From Planktosalinus lacus (GTDB lineage: Bacteria; Bacteroidota; Bacteroidia; Flavobacteriales; Flavobacteriaceae), in contig NZ_BMGK01000004.1 in assembly GCF_014640155.1 (NCBI RefSeq), positions 231,350-295,349 on the forward strand: a stretch of DNA of 64,000 nt, written 5' to 3'. Below the pieces are notes generated by a model. That model was not told where the DNA came from. It did no database searches and saw only the letters and a list, made by a program, of their open reading frames with translations. Below, piece after piece: positions 33,205 through 42,655 of this stretch; position 1 is the first letter of the stretch; each line of letters begins with the position of its first letter. Position numbers and translations under genes: made by a program.

Positions 33205-34239
33205 CGAATTAAAGTCAACTTCCTGCTCCAAATTTTTTAAGCCACTGTAGTTTGCTATTTTATTTAATTTTTTGACGGTAAAGTCCTCTTGATTACAAAA
33301 AGGCACCACACCACTTTCATCCAGTCTTTTTGCCAAATATTCCTGTTCATATTGTCCCGGGGTGGGAATAAAAAAAGCTTTCTTTTCCATTACTGCCAAA
33401 TCCATTATAGTGGTATAACCCGATCTTGAAATTATGAGTTCGCTTTCATTGATTGCCTTTTCAAGCGCTTTAGTACTCATAAAATTATATATCCTAAAGT
33501 TGCCCTTGTTATAACATTGTTGCTTTTCTTCTACTTTACCTAAAACAAAAAGCACTTTTTTGTCGGTTCCGTGCAATTCCTTCATCAACTTTTCTTCTAA
33601 ATATGTGCGTTGCGGTTCGGGTCCGGAAAGTAGTGCAAGAATATCATACCGCTTCCTCAGGTGTAATTTGTTCATTCGGCTCAAAGGGCCCATATAACTT
33701 ACCCCTAAAGGCAACTGTTCGGGGTGTCCCAATTTACCTGACAAATTTGCGGACCCCGCTAAATCGGGCACCCAGCACACATCAAACTTTCTAATAAAAT
33801 CAAGATGGAGTTGTGTGCTCAACCAAGTAGTTGCACCAGTTAATACACTGAGCTGATGAGTTATAAAAGCTGACGGAATATTTTTATTTCTCACTCCTAA
33901 TCTGTTGTCTGAGATAATTCCCTGAATTTGTTGATTGGCAACTAACTTTTTAACCAGCTTTTTTTCTGCTTTAATAGCTTTGAGCATTTTGGGGCTATCC
34001 AGCAATAACTTCCACTTAAATCCTGAAGCACTTTTAGAATAGGTGATATTGTAGGAGGGCAGTTCAATCGTTTCCAGTTCAGGAAATTCTTTTCGCAGCA
34101 ATGCCAATGCAGCACCATCAGAAGCCAAAAGTGGTTTGTAATTGGTATCCAGTAAAGCATTAATGATAGGTATACAACGCGTAGCATGACCCAAACCCCA
34201 ATTTAACGGAGCAACTAAAATTGTTTTCTTACCCTGCAT
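33169..34239 (-). CDS. GT28/MurG-like glycosyltransferase
   Basis: This 356-residue GT-B-type protein opens ILVAPLNWGLGHATRCIPII, the N-terminal loop of MurG/UGT-like enzymes. Its C-terminal donor region reads ELIISRSGYTTIMDLAVMEKKAFFIPTPGQYEQEYLAKRL, typical of the GT28 C-terminal domain. No signal peptide is present, so it works at the cytoplasmic face. The acceptor and sugar are unknown. Its 3' end overlaps the histidine kinase by 36 bp on the opposite strand, and its 5' end is 71 bp from trmB. Confidence 0.8.
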   Translation of the reverse strand: MQGKKTILVAPLNWGLGHATRCIPIINALLDTNYKPLLASDGAALALLRKEFPELETIELPSYNITYSKSASGFKWKLLLDSPKMLKAIKAEKKLVKKLVANQQIQGIISDNRLGVRNKNIPSAFITHQLSVLTGATTWLSTQLHLDFIRKFDVCWVPDLAGSANLSGKLGHPEQLPLGVSYMGPLSRMNKLHLRKRYDILALLSGPEPQRTYLEEKLMKELHGTDKKVLFVLGKVEEKQQCYNKGNFRIYNFMSTKALEKAINESELIISRSGYTTIMDLAVMEKKAFFIPTPGQYEQEYLAKRLDESGVVPFCNQEDFTVKKLNKIANYSGLKNLEQEVDFNSLFRLFERKRKL

Positions 34240-34310
34240 AAAAACAAAGGTAATGATTATTGCAACTGCTTAGTATTTCCTTAATTTTGCCAAAACTTTA
34301 TATAATTGTT

Positions 34311-34985
34311 GTGGGAAGTAAAAACAAACTCAAACGTTTTAAAGAAAACGAAACTTTTTCGAATGTCATTCAACCCACACGGGAAGAATTGACCAATGGC
34401 TCTTTTAGTTACAAAGGAAAATGGAACGAAACCTTTTTTAAAAACATCAACCCAATTGTTTTGGAACTGGGCTGTGGCAAAGGCGAATATTCAGTAGCGC
34501 TGGCACAACAAAACCCCGATAAAAATTTTATTGGCATAGACATCAAAGGGGCACGCTTTTGGCGCGGAGCCAAAACAGCATTGGAAGAAAACCTCAACAA
34601 TGTTGCATTTGTGCGCACACAAATTGAACTCATCGATTTGGTTTTTGCTAAAGAAGAAGTTTCTGAAATATGGATTACGTTCCCCGATCCGCAAATCAAG
34701 TACAAACGCACCAAGCACCGAATGACCAATGAAGATTTTTTATCACGCTATAAAAAAGTGCTCAAACCGGATGGTATCATTCACTTAAAAACAGACAGCG
34801 AGTTTATGCACGGCTATACACTGGGCTTGCTTCACGGCTTAAACCATGAAGTGCTCTATGCCCATCACGATGTATACGGAAACGAATATAGCCCTCAAGA
34901 GGTGACCAATATTCAAACGTTTTATGAAAACCAGTATTTAGAGACCGGAAAAAAAATAACCTATATCAAATTTAAACTCACCTAA
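34311..34985 (+). CDS. trmB: tRNA (guanine-N7)-methyltransferase
   Basis: This 224-residue enzyme methylates G46 of tRNAs using SAM. It shows VLELGCGKGEYSVALA for SAM binding and the family motif ITFPDPQIKYKRTKHR. It ends with a basic KKITYIKFKL. I chose the GTG at 34311, because it gives the conserved N-terminus (V/M)GSKNKLKRFKENETF. The upstream ATG at 34260 adds a hydrophobic stretch not expected in the family. LysE follows after 36 bp. Confidence 0.88.
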   Translation: MGSKNKLKRFKENETFSNVIQPTREELTNGSFSYKGKWNETFFKNINPIVLELGCGKGEYSVALAQQNPDKNFIGIDIKGARFWRGAKTALEENLNNVAFVRTQIELIDLVFAKEEVSEIWITFPDPQIKYKRTKHRMTNEDFLSRYKKVLKPDGIIHLKTDSEFMHGYTLGLLHGLNHEVLYAHHDVYGNEYSPQEVTNIQTFYENQYLETGKKITYIKFKLT

Positions 34986-35021
34986 ATAATTTTAATTATA
35001 TTCACTCGGTAAACGAGTTTC

Positions 35022-35651
35022 ATGGAAGTCCTTCTGTACTTTTTTTTCGGTTATGTCTTTGCGCTCATCGGTGTCATTCCCCCCGGTTTGTTGAATATGA
35101 CAGCAGCAAAAATAAGCATCAAAGAAAACCGAAGAAATGCCTTGCTTTTTTCTTTGGGTGTCATCACAATCGTAGGGCTTCAAACCAACATTGCATTGCT
35201 TTTTGCCAGATATTTAGACAAACACCCTGAAGTGATTGAAATGCTTCAGCAAGTAGGCCTCGGAATCTTTATTTGTATTACCATCTACTTTTTATTCATC
35301 GCCAAGGAAAAGAAACCCGCAACACAGCCCATTGCATACAAATCAAAAAGACACCGCTTTTTTCAAGGCTTACTGCTGGCAAGTTTAAACTTATTTCCCT
35401 TGCCTTATTGGGTGTATCTAAGCATTACCTTTTCTTCTTTTGGCTGGTTTGAATTTTCCAAACCCTTCATTGCGTTTTGTGTGACTGGTTCTATAGTTGG
35501 CACCCTAACTATGTTAATTGCCTACGCACATTACTTCAATTATGCCAAGAAAAAACAACAGGAAATCAAACTTAACATCAATTATATGATTGGTGGCATT
35601 ACAGCATTGATCTCGGTAATTACTCTTATTAAAATTCTAAATGATATGTAA
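35022..35651 (+). CDS. LysE/RhtB-family amino acid exporter
   Basis: This 209-residue membrane protein has about six helices. The N-terminal GVIPPGLLNMTAAKISIKEN matches the LysE family GPxxLxxxxxxxxxG pattern. It probably exports an amino acid or a related amine, but the substrate is unknown. It sits between trmB and an alkyltransferase-like gene whose start overlaps its stop by one base (TAATG), so at least those two are coupled. Confidence 0.8.
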   Translation: MEVLLYFFFGYVFALIGVIPPGLLNMTAAKISIKENRRNALLFSLGVITIVGLQTNIALLFARYLDKHPEVIEMLQQVGLGIFICITIYFLFIAKEKKPATQPIAYKSKRHRFFQGLLLASLNLFPLPYWVYLSITFSSFGWFEFSKPFIAFCVTGSIVGTLTMLIAYAHYFNYAKKKQQEIKLNINYMIGGITALISVITLIKILNDM

Positions 35652-35986
35652 TGTCCGGCAATGACAGCAATTTTTTTTCAAAGGTTTATGAAGTGGTCAA
35701 GCAAATCCCTTATGGACGGGTAACTTCTTATGGTGCCATTGCAAAGCACATTGGTGCAGCTGGCAGTGCTCGAATGGTGGGCTGGGCGATGAATGCTTCT
35801 CACAACTTACCCGATATACCCGCCCATCGCGTGGTGAACAGGAAGGGCCTCCTTACCGGTAAACACCACTTTGACGGCACCAATTTGATGCAACAATTAT
35901 TGGAAAGCGAAGGCATTATTGTGATTGAAAACCAAATTCAGGATTTTGAAAAGGTTTTTTGGGATCCTGAGAAAGAACTGAATTAA
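35651..35986 (+). CDS. Alkyltransferase-like protein (ATL), MGMT fold without active cysteine
   Basis: This 111-residue protein has only the DNA-binding half of O6-alkylguanine transferases. The core reads QIPYGRVTSYGAIAKHIG, ARMVGWAMNAS and IPAHRVVNRKG. In true transferases the motif is PCHRV, and here Cys is replaced by Ala, the hallmark of ATL proteins. These bind alkylated guanine and pass it to nucleotide excision repair. Asn-Arg-x-Gly for helix-turn-helix binding is kept. It shares one base with the LysE gene stop. Repair function is inferred from the family. Confidence 0.87.
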   Translation: MSGNDSNFFSKVYEVVKQIPYGRVTSYGAIAKHIGAAGSARMVGWAMNASHNLPDIPAHRVVNRKGLLTGKHHFDGTNLMQQLLESEGIIVIENQIQDFEKVFWDPEKELN

Positions 35987-36013
35987 TTAACCCTTTCAGG
36001 GTTTACCAAAAAA

Positions 36014-36790
36014 TCACTGCTTTACAAACTTTTTACTCACCCGTTCACGGAGTTCACTTTCAAACACCACAAAATACAAACCTTGTTTTATTGCTTTTAC
36101 ATCTATAGTTGAATTGTTCGTTTCAAGAAAATGGTTTTGTAACAGTTTGCCGTTGATGTCATATATAGACGCTGAGACTATTTGGTTTGAAGTGTTGTCT
36201 ATGTTCAAAATTTCTTTGACAGGGTTGGGGTATAAGGCAAAACTGTTTTGATGAAAGGATGAGTTAATAAGAAGAGTTATGCCTCTATATGTTATCCAAT
36301 CATCTTCAGCATTAAATATGGTTAATAGCCTATGACTCCCAAAGTCTTCTATGGTATAATTAAAAGGGTTTTTTGGCGTCCCATCTGTCTCTAAAGGCAA
36401 ATTGAAATAAAAACTATTATGTAGATCAATAAATGCTAAATCCCCTGGGTCTGTACAATTACCCGGCGTGTAAGATTCAATATTTAATAGTGAAAATTGG
36501 GCTTCATTTAAATCAATAAATGGAACCGAAAAAAACTCAAAACAATTTCCATAAGTGAACTCAAATACATCTTCACCTGAAATCGAAGATTCAAACTGTG
36601 AGACATGATGCTCTTCTTCAGGAATGGTTAAACCATTAATTTCCCCTTCAAGTAAATGCCAGGAATCTTGTAAAATTAAAGATTGTGAATAAACTGCTCC
36701 TGATCCTTGATGCAGTAAAAAGCCCTGGAAACAGAGTGTAATAATTAATCCCTGGAAAATGTTAATTAATTTAAATTGAAAGCTTCTCAT
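36014..36790 (-). CDS. Secreted protein with T9SS sorting domain
   Basis: This 258-residue protein starts at the ATG at 36790, with a hydrophobic signal region (FKLINIFQGLIITLCFQGFLL) and mature start near YSQS. The body (SWHLLEGEINGLTIPEEEHH) is a short beta-rich domain also seen in other flavobacterial T9SS cargo. The tail ALYPNPVKEILNID ... GLYFVVFESELRERVSKKFVKQ is a type A sorting domain. The longer frame to 36913 adds 41 residues without a signal-peptide pattern. Function is unknown. It converges on the ATL gene. Confidence 0.77.
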   Translation of the reverse strand: MRSFQFKLINIFQGLIITLCFQGFLLHQGSGAVYSQSLILQDSWHLLEGEINGLTIPEEEHHVSQFESSISGEDVFEFTYGNCFEFFSVPFIDLNEAQFSLLNIESYTPGNCTDPGDLAFIDLHNSFYFNLPLETDGTPKNPFNYTIEDFGSHRLLTIFNAEDDWITYRGITLLINSSFHQNSFALYPNPVKEILNIDNTSNQIVSASIYDINGKLLQNHFLETNNSTIDVKAIKQGLYFVVFESELRERVSKKFVKQ

Positions 36791-36992
36791 GAGTTCAAGG
36801 TTTTTAATTTTGATTAAATTTTTGGCTCCTTGATTAACAACTTCACAATCTAAATTTAGTGAAAATATTTCTATAAGCTTTTTGGTTTGTATTAAAACCA
36901 GTGTTAATACCATTTAAAAACCGCCATAACCCTAAACAATACCCCCATAAATCAAATAAATCAAACCCTTTCACAAAATCAAGTTTTCCTTG

Positions 36993-37000
36993 TATATTTG
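36993..37000 (+). promoter_or_regulatory. Candidate -7 box for the Mrp/NFU cluster
   Basis: TATATTTG fits TAnnTTTG, 40 bp before the ATG at 37041. A poor -33 (TTTC at 36969) stands 20 bp upstream. Confidence 0.5.
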
Positions 37001-37040
37001 CACTTTAGAATTATTCTATATAAGCTACTGAAAAAGAAGT

Positions 37041-38168
37041 ATGAAGTTAGACAAACAACAAATTTTAAGTGCCCTGGAAACCATTACCGTTTCCGGTGAA
37101 GGAAAAAATATGGTGGAAAGCGGTGCCGTTCAAAACGTCATCACCTTTGCCGATGAAGTGATCGTTGACCTATCACTTAGCACTCCGGCAATGCATATAA
37201 AAAAGCGTGCTGAAAGCGACGTTGTCAAAACCATTCAGGAAAAAGTGCATCCCGACGCAAAGGTCAAAGTCAATATCAAAGTCAACGCGCCTGAAAAACC
37301 CCAAATAAAAGGAAAAAACATCCCCGGAATACATAATATTGTGGCCGTAGCTTCCGGTAAAGGCGGTGTTGGAAAATCAACCATTACGGCAAATATAGCG
37401 GTAACTTTAGCCAAAATGGGCTTTAAAGTGGGCGTGCTCGATGCCGATATTTATGGTCCTTCCATTCCCATTATGTTTGATGTTGCCCAGGAAAGACCCT
37501 TATCAGTCAATGTGAATGGGAAATCTAAAATGAAACCTGTTGAAAACTATGGCGTAAAAGTGTTGTCCATCGGTTTTTTCACCCAGCCTAATCAAGCAGT
37601 GATCTGGAGAGGACCTATGGCCTCAAAGGCACTCAATCAGCTTATTTTTGATGCAGACTGGGGCGAGCTTGATTTTATGTTGGTGGACTTACCTCCTGGC
37701 ACCGGTGATATTCATCTTTCAATAATGCAGTCGTTGCCCCTCACAGGTGCAGTGGTAGTGAGCACGCCTCAAAATGTAGCCCTCGCCGATGCCCGCAAAG
37801 GAGTCGCGATGTTTCAGCAGGAAAGCATCAATGTACCCGTTTTGGGAATTGTAGAAAACATGGCCTATTTCACCCCTGAAGAACTTCCGGATAACAAATA
37901 TTATATCTTTGGAAAAGAAGGTGCTAAAAATCTGGCCGAAGATTTGGAGGTTCCCTTTTTAGGAGAAATGCCACTGGTTCAAAGCATCAGGGAATCCGGT
38001 GATGTGGGACGACCCGCTGCGATGCAAAACGGCACGCTTTTAGAAAAAGCTTTTGAAACGCTTACGCGAAATATTGTACAGGAAACTGTAAACAGAAACG
38101 AAAACCTTCCGCCTACACAAGCCATTCAAATAACCACTATGGCCGGTTGCAGTGCTGTAAAAAAATAA
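37041..38168 (+). CDS. Mrp/NBP35-family Fe-S carrier ATPase (ApbC)
   Basis: This 375-residue protein has an N-terminal MIP18-like domain (1-95) fused to a deviant Walker A P-loop ATPase (VASGKGGVGKSTITANIA). DADIYGPSIPIMF, LVDLPPGTGDIHLS and a C-terminal CxxA-type tail (TTMAGCSAVKK) follow. The family delivers Fe-S clusters in the cytosol. NFU follows after 3 bp, then a ferredoxin reductase and ferredoxin, so the run is an Fe-S assembly and redox cluster. The start is ATG at 37041. Confidence 0.9.
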   Translation: MKLDKQQILSALETITVSGEGKNMVESGAVQNVITFADEVIVDLSLSTPAMHIKKRAESDVVKTIQEKVHPDAKVKVNIKVNAPEKPQIKGKNIPGIHNIVAVASGKGGVGKSTITANIAVTLAKMGFKVGVLDADIYGPSIPIMFDVAQERPLSVNVNGKSKMKPVENYGVKVLSIGFFTQPNQAVIWRGPMASKALNQLIFDADWGELDFMLVDLPPGTGDIHLSIMQSLPLTGAVVVSTPQNVALADARKGVAMFQQESINVPVLGIVENMAYFTPEELPDNKYYIFGKEGAKNLAEDLEVPFLGEMPLVQSIRESGDVGRPAAMQNGTLLEKAFETLTRNIVQETVNRNENLPPTQAIQITTMAGCSAVKK

Positions 38169-38171
38169 GCT

Positions 38172-38414
38172 ATGACAAATCAGGAATTAAAAAGCAACAT
38201 CGAAAAAGCCTTGGAGGAAATCCGCCCTTTTTTACAAAGTGACGGAGGTGACATCAGTTTAATATCAATTGATGACGGCAAAAGTGTAACCGTTCAACTT
38301 CAAGGAGCTTGTGTGGGATGTTCTGTCAATCAAATGACTTTGAAAAGTGGTGTAGAAATGACCATTAAAAAATATGCTCCACAAATAGAACGCGTTATCA
38401 ATCTGGAAGGTTAA
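38172..38414 (+). CDS. NFU-domain Fe-S scaffold protein
   Basis: This 80-residue protein consists only of the NifU C-terminal domain, with RPFLQSDGGDISLI and the cluster-binding CxxC in GACVGCSVNQMTLKSGVE. It can carry a 4Fe-4S cluster as a late-stage donor. It begins 3 bp after the Mrp-type ATPase stop, which fits joint cluster transfer. Confidence 0.92.
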   Translation: MTNQELKSNIEKALEEIRPFLQSDGGDISLISIDDGKSVTVQLQGACVGCSVNQMTLKSGVEMTIKKYAPQIERVINLEG

Positions 38415-38483
38415 TGGAGACATAAATCATTTCCTCAATTTTTAGTTCACTTAATTTTGCAATTTACCACAGAAAACAATTCA

Positions 38484-39539
38484 ATGATTAAAACAGATAT
38501 ACTTATAATTGGAGCTGGCCCCACAGGACTTTTTGCAGTTTTTGAAGCCGGTCTTTTAAAGTTAAAATGTCACTTGATAGATGCACTACCTCAACCCGGA
38601 GGACAACTTGCAGAATTGTATCCCAAAAAACCCATTTATGATATTCCCGGTTTTCCTGAAGTTTTGGCGGGTGAATTGGTGGACAACCTGATGAAACAAA
38701 TTGAGCCCTTCCAACCCGGTTTTACTCTGGGAGAACGTGCTGAAACCATTGAAAAACAAGAAGACGGTTCTTTTATTGTCACTTCAACCAGCGGATTGAA
38801 GCACCAGGCTTCTGTAGTCGCCATTGCAGGCGGACTTGGAAGTTTTGAACCCAGAAAACCACTCATTCCCAACATTCAACAATTTGAAGAAAAGGGTGTG
38901 GCTTATTTTATTAGAAACCCCGAGGTTTTTCGCAATAAAAAAGTAATCATTGCCGGTGGTGGTGACTCAGCTTTAGACTGGAGTATTTTCCTTTCTGAAG
39001 TGGCTTCAGAAGTGACCCTGGTTCACAGAAGAAATGAATTTAGAGGCGCTTTGGACTCTGTTGAAAAAGTTCAGGAACTTAAAAAATTGGGCAAAATTAC
39101 TTTAATCACCCCTGCAGAAGTTGTCGGTTTAAGAGGCAATGAACATTTGGATGCTGTGGTGATTCAAAAAGCAGACAAAAGTGAAGAGACCCTGGAAACT
39201 GATTATTTCATTCCACTTTTTGGGCTTTCTCCAAAACTGGGACCCATAGCAGACTGGGGACTTGAAATAGAAAAAAATGCGATTAAGGTAAACAACTCTC
39301 TGGACTATCAAACCAACATTCCCGGCATTTATGCTATTGGCGATGTGAATACCTATCCCGGAAAATTAAAACTGATTTTATGTGGTTTCCACGAAGCCAC
39401 GTTGATGTGTCAAAGTGCTTACCAACGTATTTTTCCTGATAAACGCTATGTGATGAAATATACAACTGTGGGGGGTGTTCACGGATTTGACGGCAGTAAG
39501 AAAGAAGCTCCAAAAGCAGTGGTCAAGTCAATTGATTAA
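38484..39539 (+). CDS. Ferredoxin-NADP reductase (thioredoxin-reductase-like)
   Basis: This 351-residue flavoprotein has an FAD loop (DILIIGAGPTGLFAVFEAG), a second nucleotide loop (KVIIAGGGDSALDWSIFLSE) and the C-terminal FAD segment IPGIYAIGDVNTYPGKLKLI. It lacks the CxxC of thioredoxin reductases, as expected for the TrxR-like ferredoxin-NADP reductases of Bacteroidota and Firmicutes. I chose ATG 38484, because the frame can extend to a TTG at 38457 but that adds unconserved residues. The downstream 2Fe-2S ferredoxin is its likely partner. Confidence 0.87.
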   Translation: MIKTDILIIGAGPTGLFAVFEAGLLKLKCHLIDALPQPGGQLAELYPKKPIYDIPGFPEVLAGELVDNLMKQIEPFQPGFTLGERAETIEKQEDGSFIVTSTSGLKHQASVVAIAGGLGSFEPRKPLIPNIQQFEEKGVAYFIRNPEVFRNKKVIIAGGGDSALDWSIFLSEVASEVTLVHRRNEFRGALDSVEKVQELKKLGKITLITPAEVVGLRGNEHLDAVVIQKADKSEETLETDYFIPLFGLSPKLGPIADWGLEIEKNAIKVNNSLDYQTNIPGIYAIGDVNTYPGKLKLILCGFHEATLMCQSAYQRIFPDKRYVMKYTTVGGVHGFDGSKKEAPKAVVKSID

Positions 39540-39554
39540 ATTCTTTAAGATTCA

Positions 39555-39884
39555 ATGTCAGACATAACAATTTCAATCACAGACAGAGACGGTGCTATTC
39601 ACGAAGTGCAAGCTCCCACAGATATGAACATGAACCTTATGGAAATTGTGCGTTCATATGAACTCGCTGCTGAAGGAACAATTGGCATTTGTGGAGGAAT
39701 GGCGATGTGTGCTTCGTGTCAATGTTATGTTGAAAGTAACCATGAGCTTCCTGAAAAAGGAGATGAAGAAGAAGCTATGCTTTCCGAAGCATTTTTTGTG
39801 AAAGATAACAGCAGGTTGGGATGTCAAATCCATATCACTCCGGAACTGGATGGTTTGAAAGTGACATTAGCCCCTGAAGAGTAA
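39555..39884 (+). CDS. 2Fe-2S ferredoxin (adrenodoxin type)
   Basis: This 109-residue protein has the plant/adrenodoxin cluster motif in CGGMAMCASCQCYVE and the distant Cys in RLGCQIHI. Acidic residues (KGDEEEAML) suit docking to a reductase. It follows the ferredoxin-NADP reductase by 15 bp, giving a NADPH-to-ferredoxin pair next to Fe-S assembly genes. It ends one base before the convergent AI-2E transporter gene. Confidence 0.92.
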   Translation: MSDITISITDRDGAIHEVQAPTDMNMNLMEIVRSYELAAEGTIGICGGMAMCASCQCYVESNHELPEKGDEEEAMLSEAFFVKDNSRLGCQIHITPELDGLKVTLAPEE

Positions 39885-39885
39885 T

Positions 39886-40953
39886 TTATTTTTTCTTTTT
39901 CCCATCTGTACTGAATAGATAACCAAAAGGTTTCAACACAGGAATATTGTTCAGCAACACATTTAGAATTCCAAAAACCGGAATTGCCAAAATCATCCCT
40001 ATCACACCCCAAAGTAAGTTTCCCAAAATTATTGCAAGGATGACAAAAAAGGGATGTACGTTCACTTTATCTCCCACTACATAAGGTTCAAAGATGTAAC
40101 TTTCCACAAATTGGACAATAGTAAAAGTTATCAATATTCCAATCAATACACTTATTTCCCCGTTTATCACAAAACCAAAGGCCACGGCGATAATCATTCC
40201 AATAATATTCCCTATGAATGGAATTAAAGTTAAAAAAGCTGCAATAACACTCACAAGAATAAAATTATTAACTCCTGATATTCCCAAACCAATGCTATAA
40301 AGTATTGAAAGGAAAAAAATTAAAATCAGTTTCCCCATTAAATAATCCTGACCTATGGATGAGGTCTTATTGAAAATTTCATGAACTTGTTCTTGTTTTT
40401 CGTCTGGAAACAACCTTAAAATGAACTCCTTGTATCTTTTTCTGTAATGAATTAAAAAGAAAATGTAAATAAAAACCAACAAATAATCAGTCACAAATCC
40501 AAAAAAAGATTTTGCAAATGCAAATGCTTTTTCACCGGATTCTCCACGCATTAATACGGTGCCTACATTATTTTCCTCTTTATATTCCTCTACTTGTTCT
40601 TTCTTAACAGAAGTGTATTCATAAATCAGATTTTCAGCCTGTTCAATTTTTGGCTTCATATTTTCCTTTATCTGTGCCCAGTCGTCTACAAAACTTTTGA
40701 TTTGAAATGAGAGGACTGCTATGAGTCCAAAGGAAAAAAGCAATAATAAAAGAGTACTTAAAAGGGAAGCAACCATCTTGTTGATCTTCCATGCTTCGAG
40801 TTTTCGGCTCACTGGTATAACAAGTAATGCGAGTATGGTAGCTGTTACCAATGGTGCCAAAAAGACTTTGGCTTCAACAAGTCCCAAAAATAAAAAGTAA
40901 AGACCTACAACAACAGCTGTTGAAATTAACAGTAAATTTTTTCCCCTTTCCAT
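39886..40953 (-). CDS. AI-2E family transporter (TqsA-like)
   Basis: This 355-residue membrane protein has about seven or eight helices. A soluble, coiled central segment (KPKIEQAENLIYEYTSVKKE) is typical of the family. The conserved late part reads LTLIPFIGNIIGMIIAV and LGNLLWGVIGMILAIPV. Members export AI-2, small signals or ions, so the label names the family and not a proven substrate. It converges tightly (one base) with the ferredoxin gene. Confidence 0.85.
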   Translation of the reverse strand: MERGKNLLLISTAVVVGLYFLFLGLVEAKVFLAPLVTATILALLVIPVSRKLEAWKINKMVASLLSTLLLLLFSFGLIAVLSFQIKSFVDDWAQIKENMKPKIEQAENLIYEYTSVKKEQVEEYKEENNVGTVLMRGESGEKAFAFAKSFFGFVTDYLLVFIYIFFLIHYRKRYKEFILRLFPDEKQEQVHEIFNKTSSIGQDYLMGKLILIFFLSILYSIGLGISGVNNFILVSVIAAFLTLIPFIGNIIGMIIAVAFGFVINGEISVLIGILITFTIVQFVESYIFEPYVVGDKVNVHPFFVILAIILGNLLWGVIGMILAIPVFGILNVLLNNIPVLKPFGYLFSTDGKKKK

Positions 40954-41011
40954 GTATCTAATTTAATTCATGGAAAAGATACATAATTTAGATTAAAATA
41001 AATGCCAAGGA

Positions 41012-42190
41012 TTACTTAAAAGCATTCAACCCCGTGATATCCAGACCTGTTATCAATAAATGGATGTCGTGAGTGCCTTCATAAGTTATCACACTCTCCA
41101 AGTTCATGGAGTGACGCATAATACTGTATTCCCCCGTGATTCCCATACCTCCAAGTATTTGACGGGCTTCACGGGCAATATTGATGGCCATATCCACATT
41201 GTTGCGTTTTGCCATTGAGATTTGTGCAGAAGTGGCTTTACCTTCGTTTCTTAACACACCTAAACGCCAGGTTAACAATTGCGCTTTGGTGATTTCTGTA
41301 ATCATTTCAGCGAGTTTCTTTTGTTGCAATTGGAATTGACCAATGGGTTTTCCAAACTGCATTCGCTCCTTTGAATAGCGCAATGCCGTGTCATAACAAT
41401 CCATGGCAGCACCAATGGTTCCCCAGGCAATACCATATCGAGCCGAATCCAGACAACCCAGTGGCGCACCCAAACCGGATTTGTTGGGCAATAAGTTTTC
41501 TTTAGGAACTTTGACGTTGTCAAATATCAATTCGCCGGTAGCTGAAGCACGCAGCGACCATTTGTTGTGGGTTTCAGGGGTTGAAAAACCTTCCATACCA
41601 CGTTCAACAATCAATCCGTGAATTCTTCCACTTTCATCTTTGGCCCATACTACAGCAACATGAGCAAAAGGGGCGTTGGATATCCACATTTTGGCTCCAT
41701 TTAGCAAATAATGGTCGCCTTTATCTTTAAAGTTGGTGGTCATTCCGGCAGGGTTGCTCCCGTGGTCAGGTTCAGTCAAACCAAAACAGCCCATCCACTC
41801 CCCGCTTGCCAGTTTGGGAAGGAATTTTTGACGTTGTTCCTCAGTGCCATATTTCCAAATGGGATACATCACCAATGATGATTGTACAGAAGCCGTGGAA
41901 CGCACACCGCTGTCTCCTCTTTCAATTTCCTGCATAATGAGACCATAAGAAATTTGATCTAAACCGGCACCGCCGTATTCTTCTGGAATGTATGGGCCGA
42001 AAGCACCAATTTCAGCCAACCCTTTGATGATTTGTGTGGGAAATTCCGCCTTTTGGGCATACTCCTCTATGATAGGCGAAACATCGCGTTTTACCCACTC
42101 ACGTGCGGCATCACGCACCAATTTGTGCTCATCACTTAAAAGTTCGTCAAGGTTGTAATAATCTGGTGCTTCGAAAAGATCTGGTTTCAT
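41012..42190 (-). CDS. Acyl-CoA dehydrogenase (glutaryl-CoA dehydrogenase-like)
   Basis: This 392-residue FAD enzyme has GCFGLTEPDHGSNPAGM and WISNAPFAHVAVVWAK, ERMQFGKPIGQFQLQQ, and the catalytic base Glu in VITYEGTHDIHLLITGLDITG. The late sequence and length are closest to glutaryl-CoA dehydrogenase, which makes crotonyl-CoA in lysine and tryptophan breakdown. A general acyl-CoA dehydrogenase remains possible. The saccharopine dehydrogenase at 19048-20418 would fit lysine catabolism. It stands alone, with about 59 bp to the AI-2E gene. Confidence 0.83.
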   Translation of the reverse strand: MKPDLFEAPDYYNLDELLSDEHKLVRDAAREWVKRDVSPIIEEYAQKAEFPTQIIKGLAEIGAFGPYIPEEYGGAGLDQISYGLIMQEIERGDSGVRSTASVQSSLVMYPIWKYGTEEQRQKFLPKLASGEWMGCFGLTEPDHGSNPAGMTTNFKDKGDHYLLNGAKMWISNAPFAHVAVVWAKDESGRIHGLIVERGMEGFSTPETHNKWSLRASATGELIFDNVKVPKENLLPNKSGLGAPLGCLDSARYGIAWGTIGAAMDCYDTALRYSKERMQFGKPIGQFQLQQKKLAEMITEITKAQLLTWRLGVLRNEGKATSAQISMAKRNNVDMAINIAREARQILGGMGITGEYSIMRHSMNLESVITYEGTHDIHLLITGLDITGLNAFK

Positions 42191-42278
42191 CTGAATAAAT
42201 TATTTGATAGACAAAAATAGGTATTGGTTCAGTATTGGGCAATGATAATCTTGGAAATATTTTGAGAATGTATAGCTG

Positions 42279-42617
42279 CTAGGTCAAAAGCCGGAAGACC
42301 GTAAAAATCAAAATCACAACCATAATTAATGTATATATCAGTTTATTATGCCTGGCCAGCCAATTGGGCAGGTAAATGTCAAAATTGTCTTTGGTTGAAT
42401 TGGAATACTTCCTGGCCCAAACAGTAAGCGGGCAATACATTTTAAATGCTAGTAGTGCCAATCCTTCAAGCAAAATAATCCCAAAAGCTATCCACAGCCA
42501 AAAGTCAATTTTGTTGACAATGACAGTATACAACATATAAAAAATAACCACATTAAAGAAAAGCCAGATGGCGGTGTGGATAATTTTAATGAGTTTTAGT
42601 TTTTCTTCTTTTGTCAT
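42279..42617 (-). CDS. Small membrane protein, unknown function
   Basis: This 112-residue protein has three hydrophobic helices (about 12-35, 40-58 and 93-110). A polar loop carries YCPLTVWARKYSNSTKDN and NFDIYLPNWLARHN. The CPLT motif recalls DUF2784-like membrane proteins, but I cannot confirm the family. It lies 38 bp downstream of trmN6 on the same strand, so it may end that transcript. Confidence 0.65.
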   Translation of the reverse strand: MTKEEKLKLIKIIHTAIWLFFNVVIFYMLYTVIVNKIDFWLWIAFGIILLEGLALLAFKMYCPLTVWARKYSNSTKDNFDIYLPNWLARHNKLIYTLIMVVILIFTVFRLLT

Positions 42618-42655
42618 AATAAAACTTCCAGGATGAATTTTTTAAAATTAACCTT

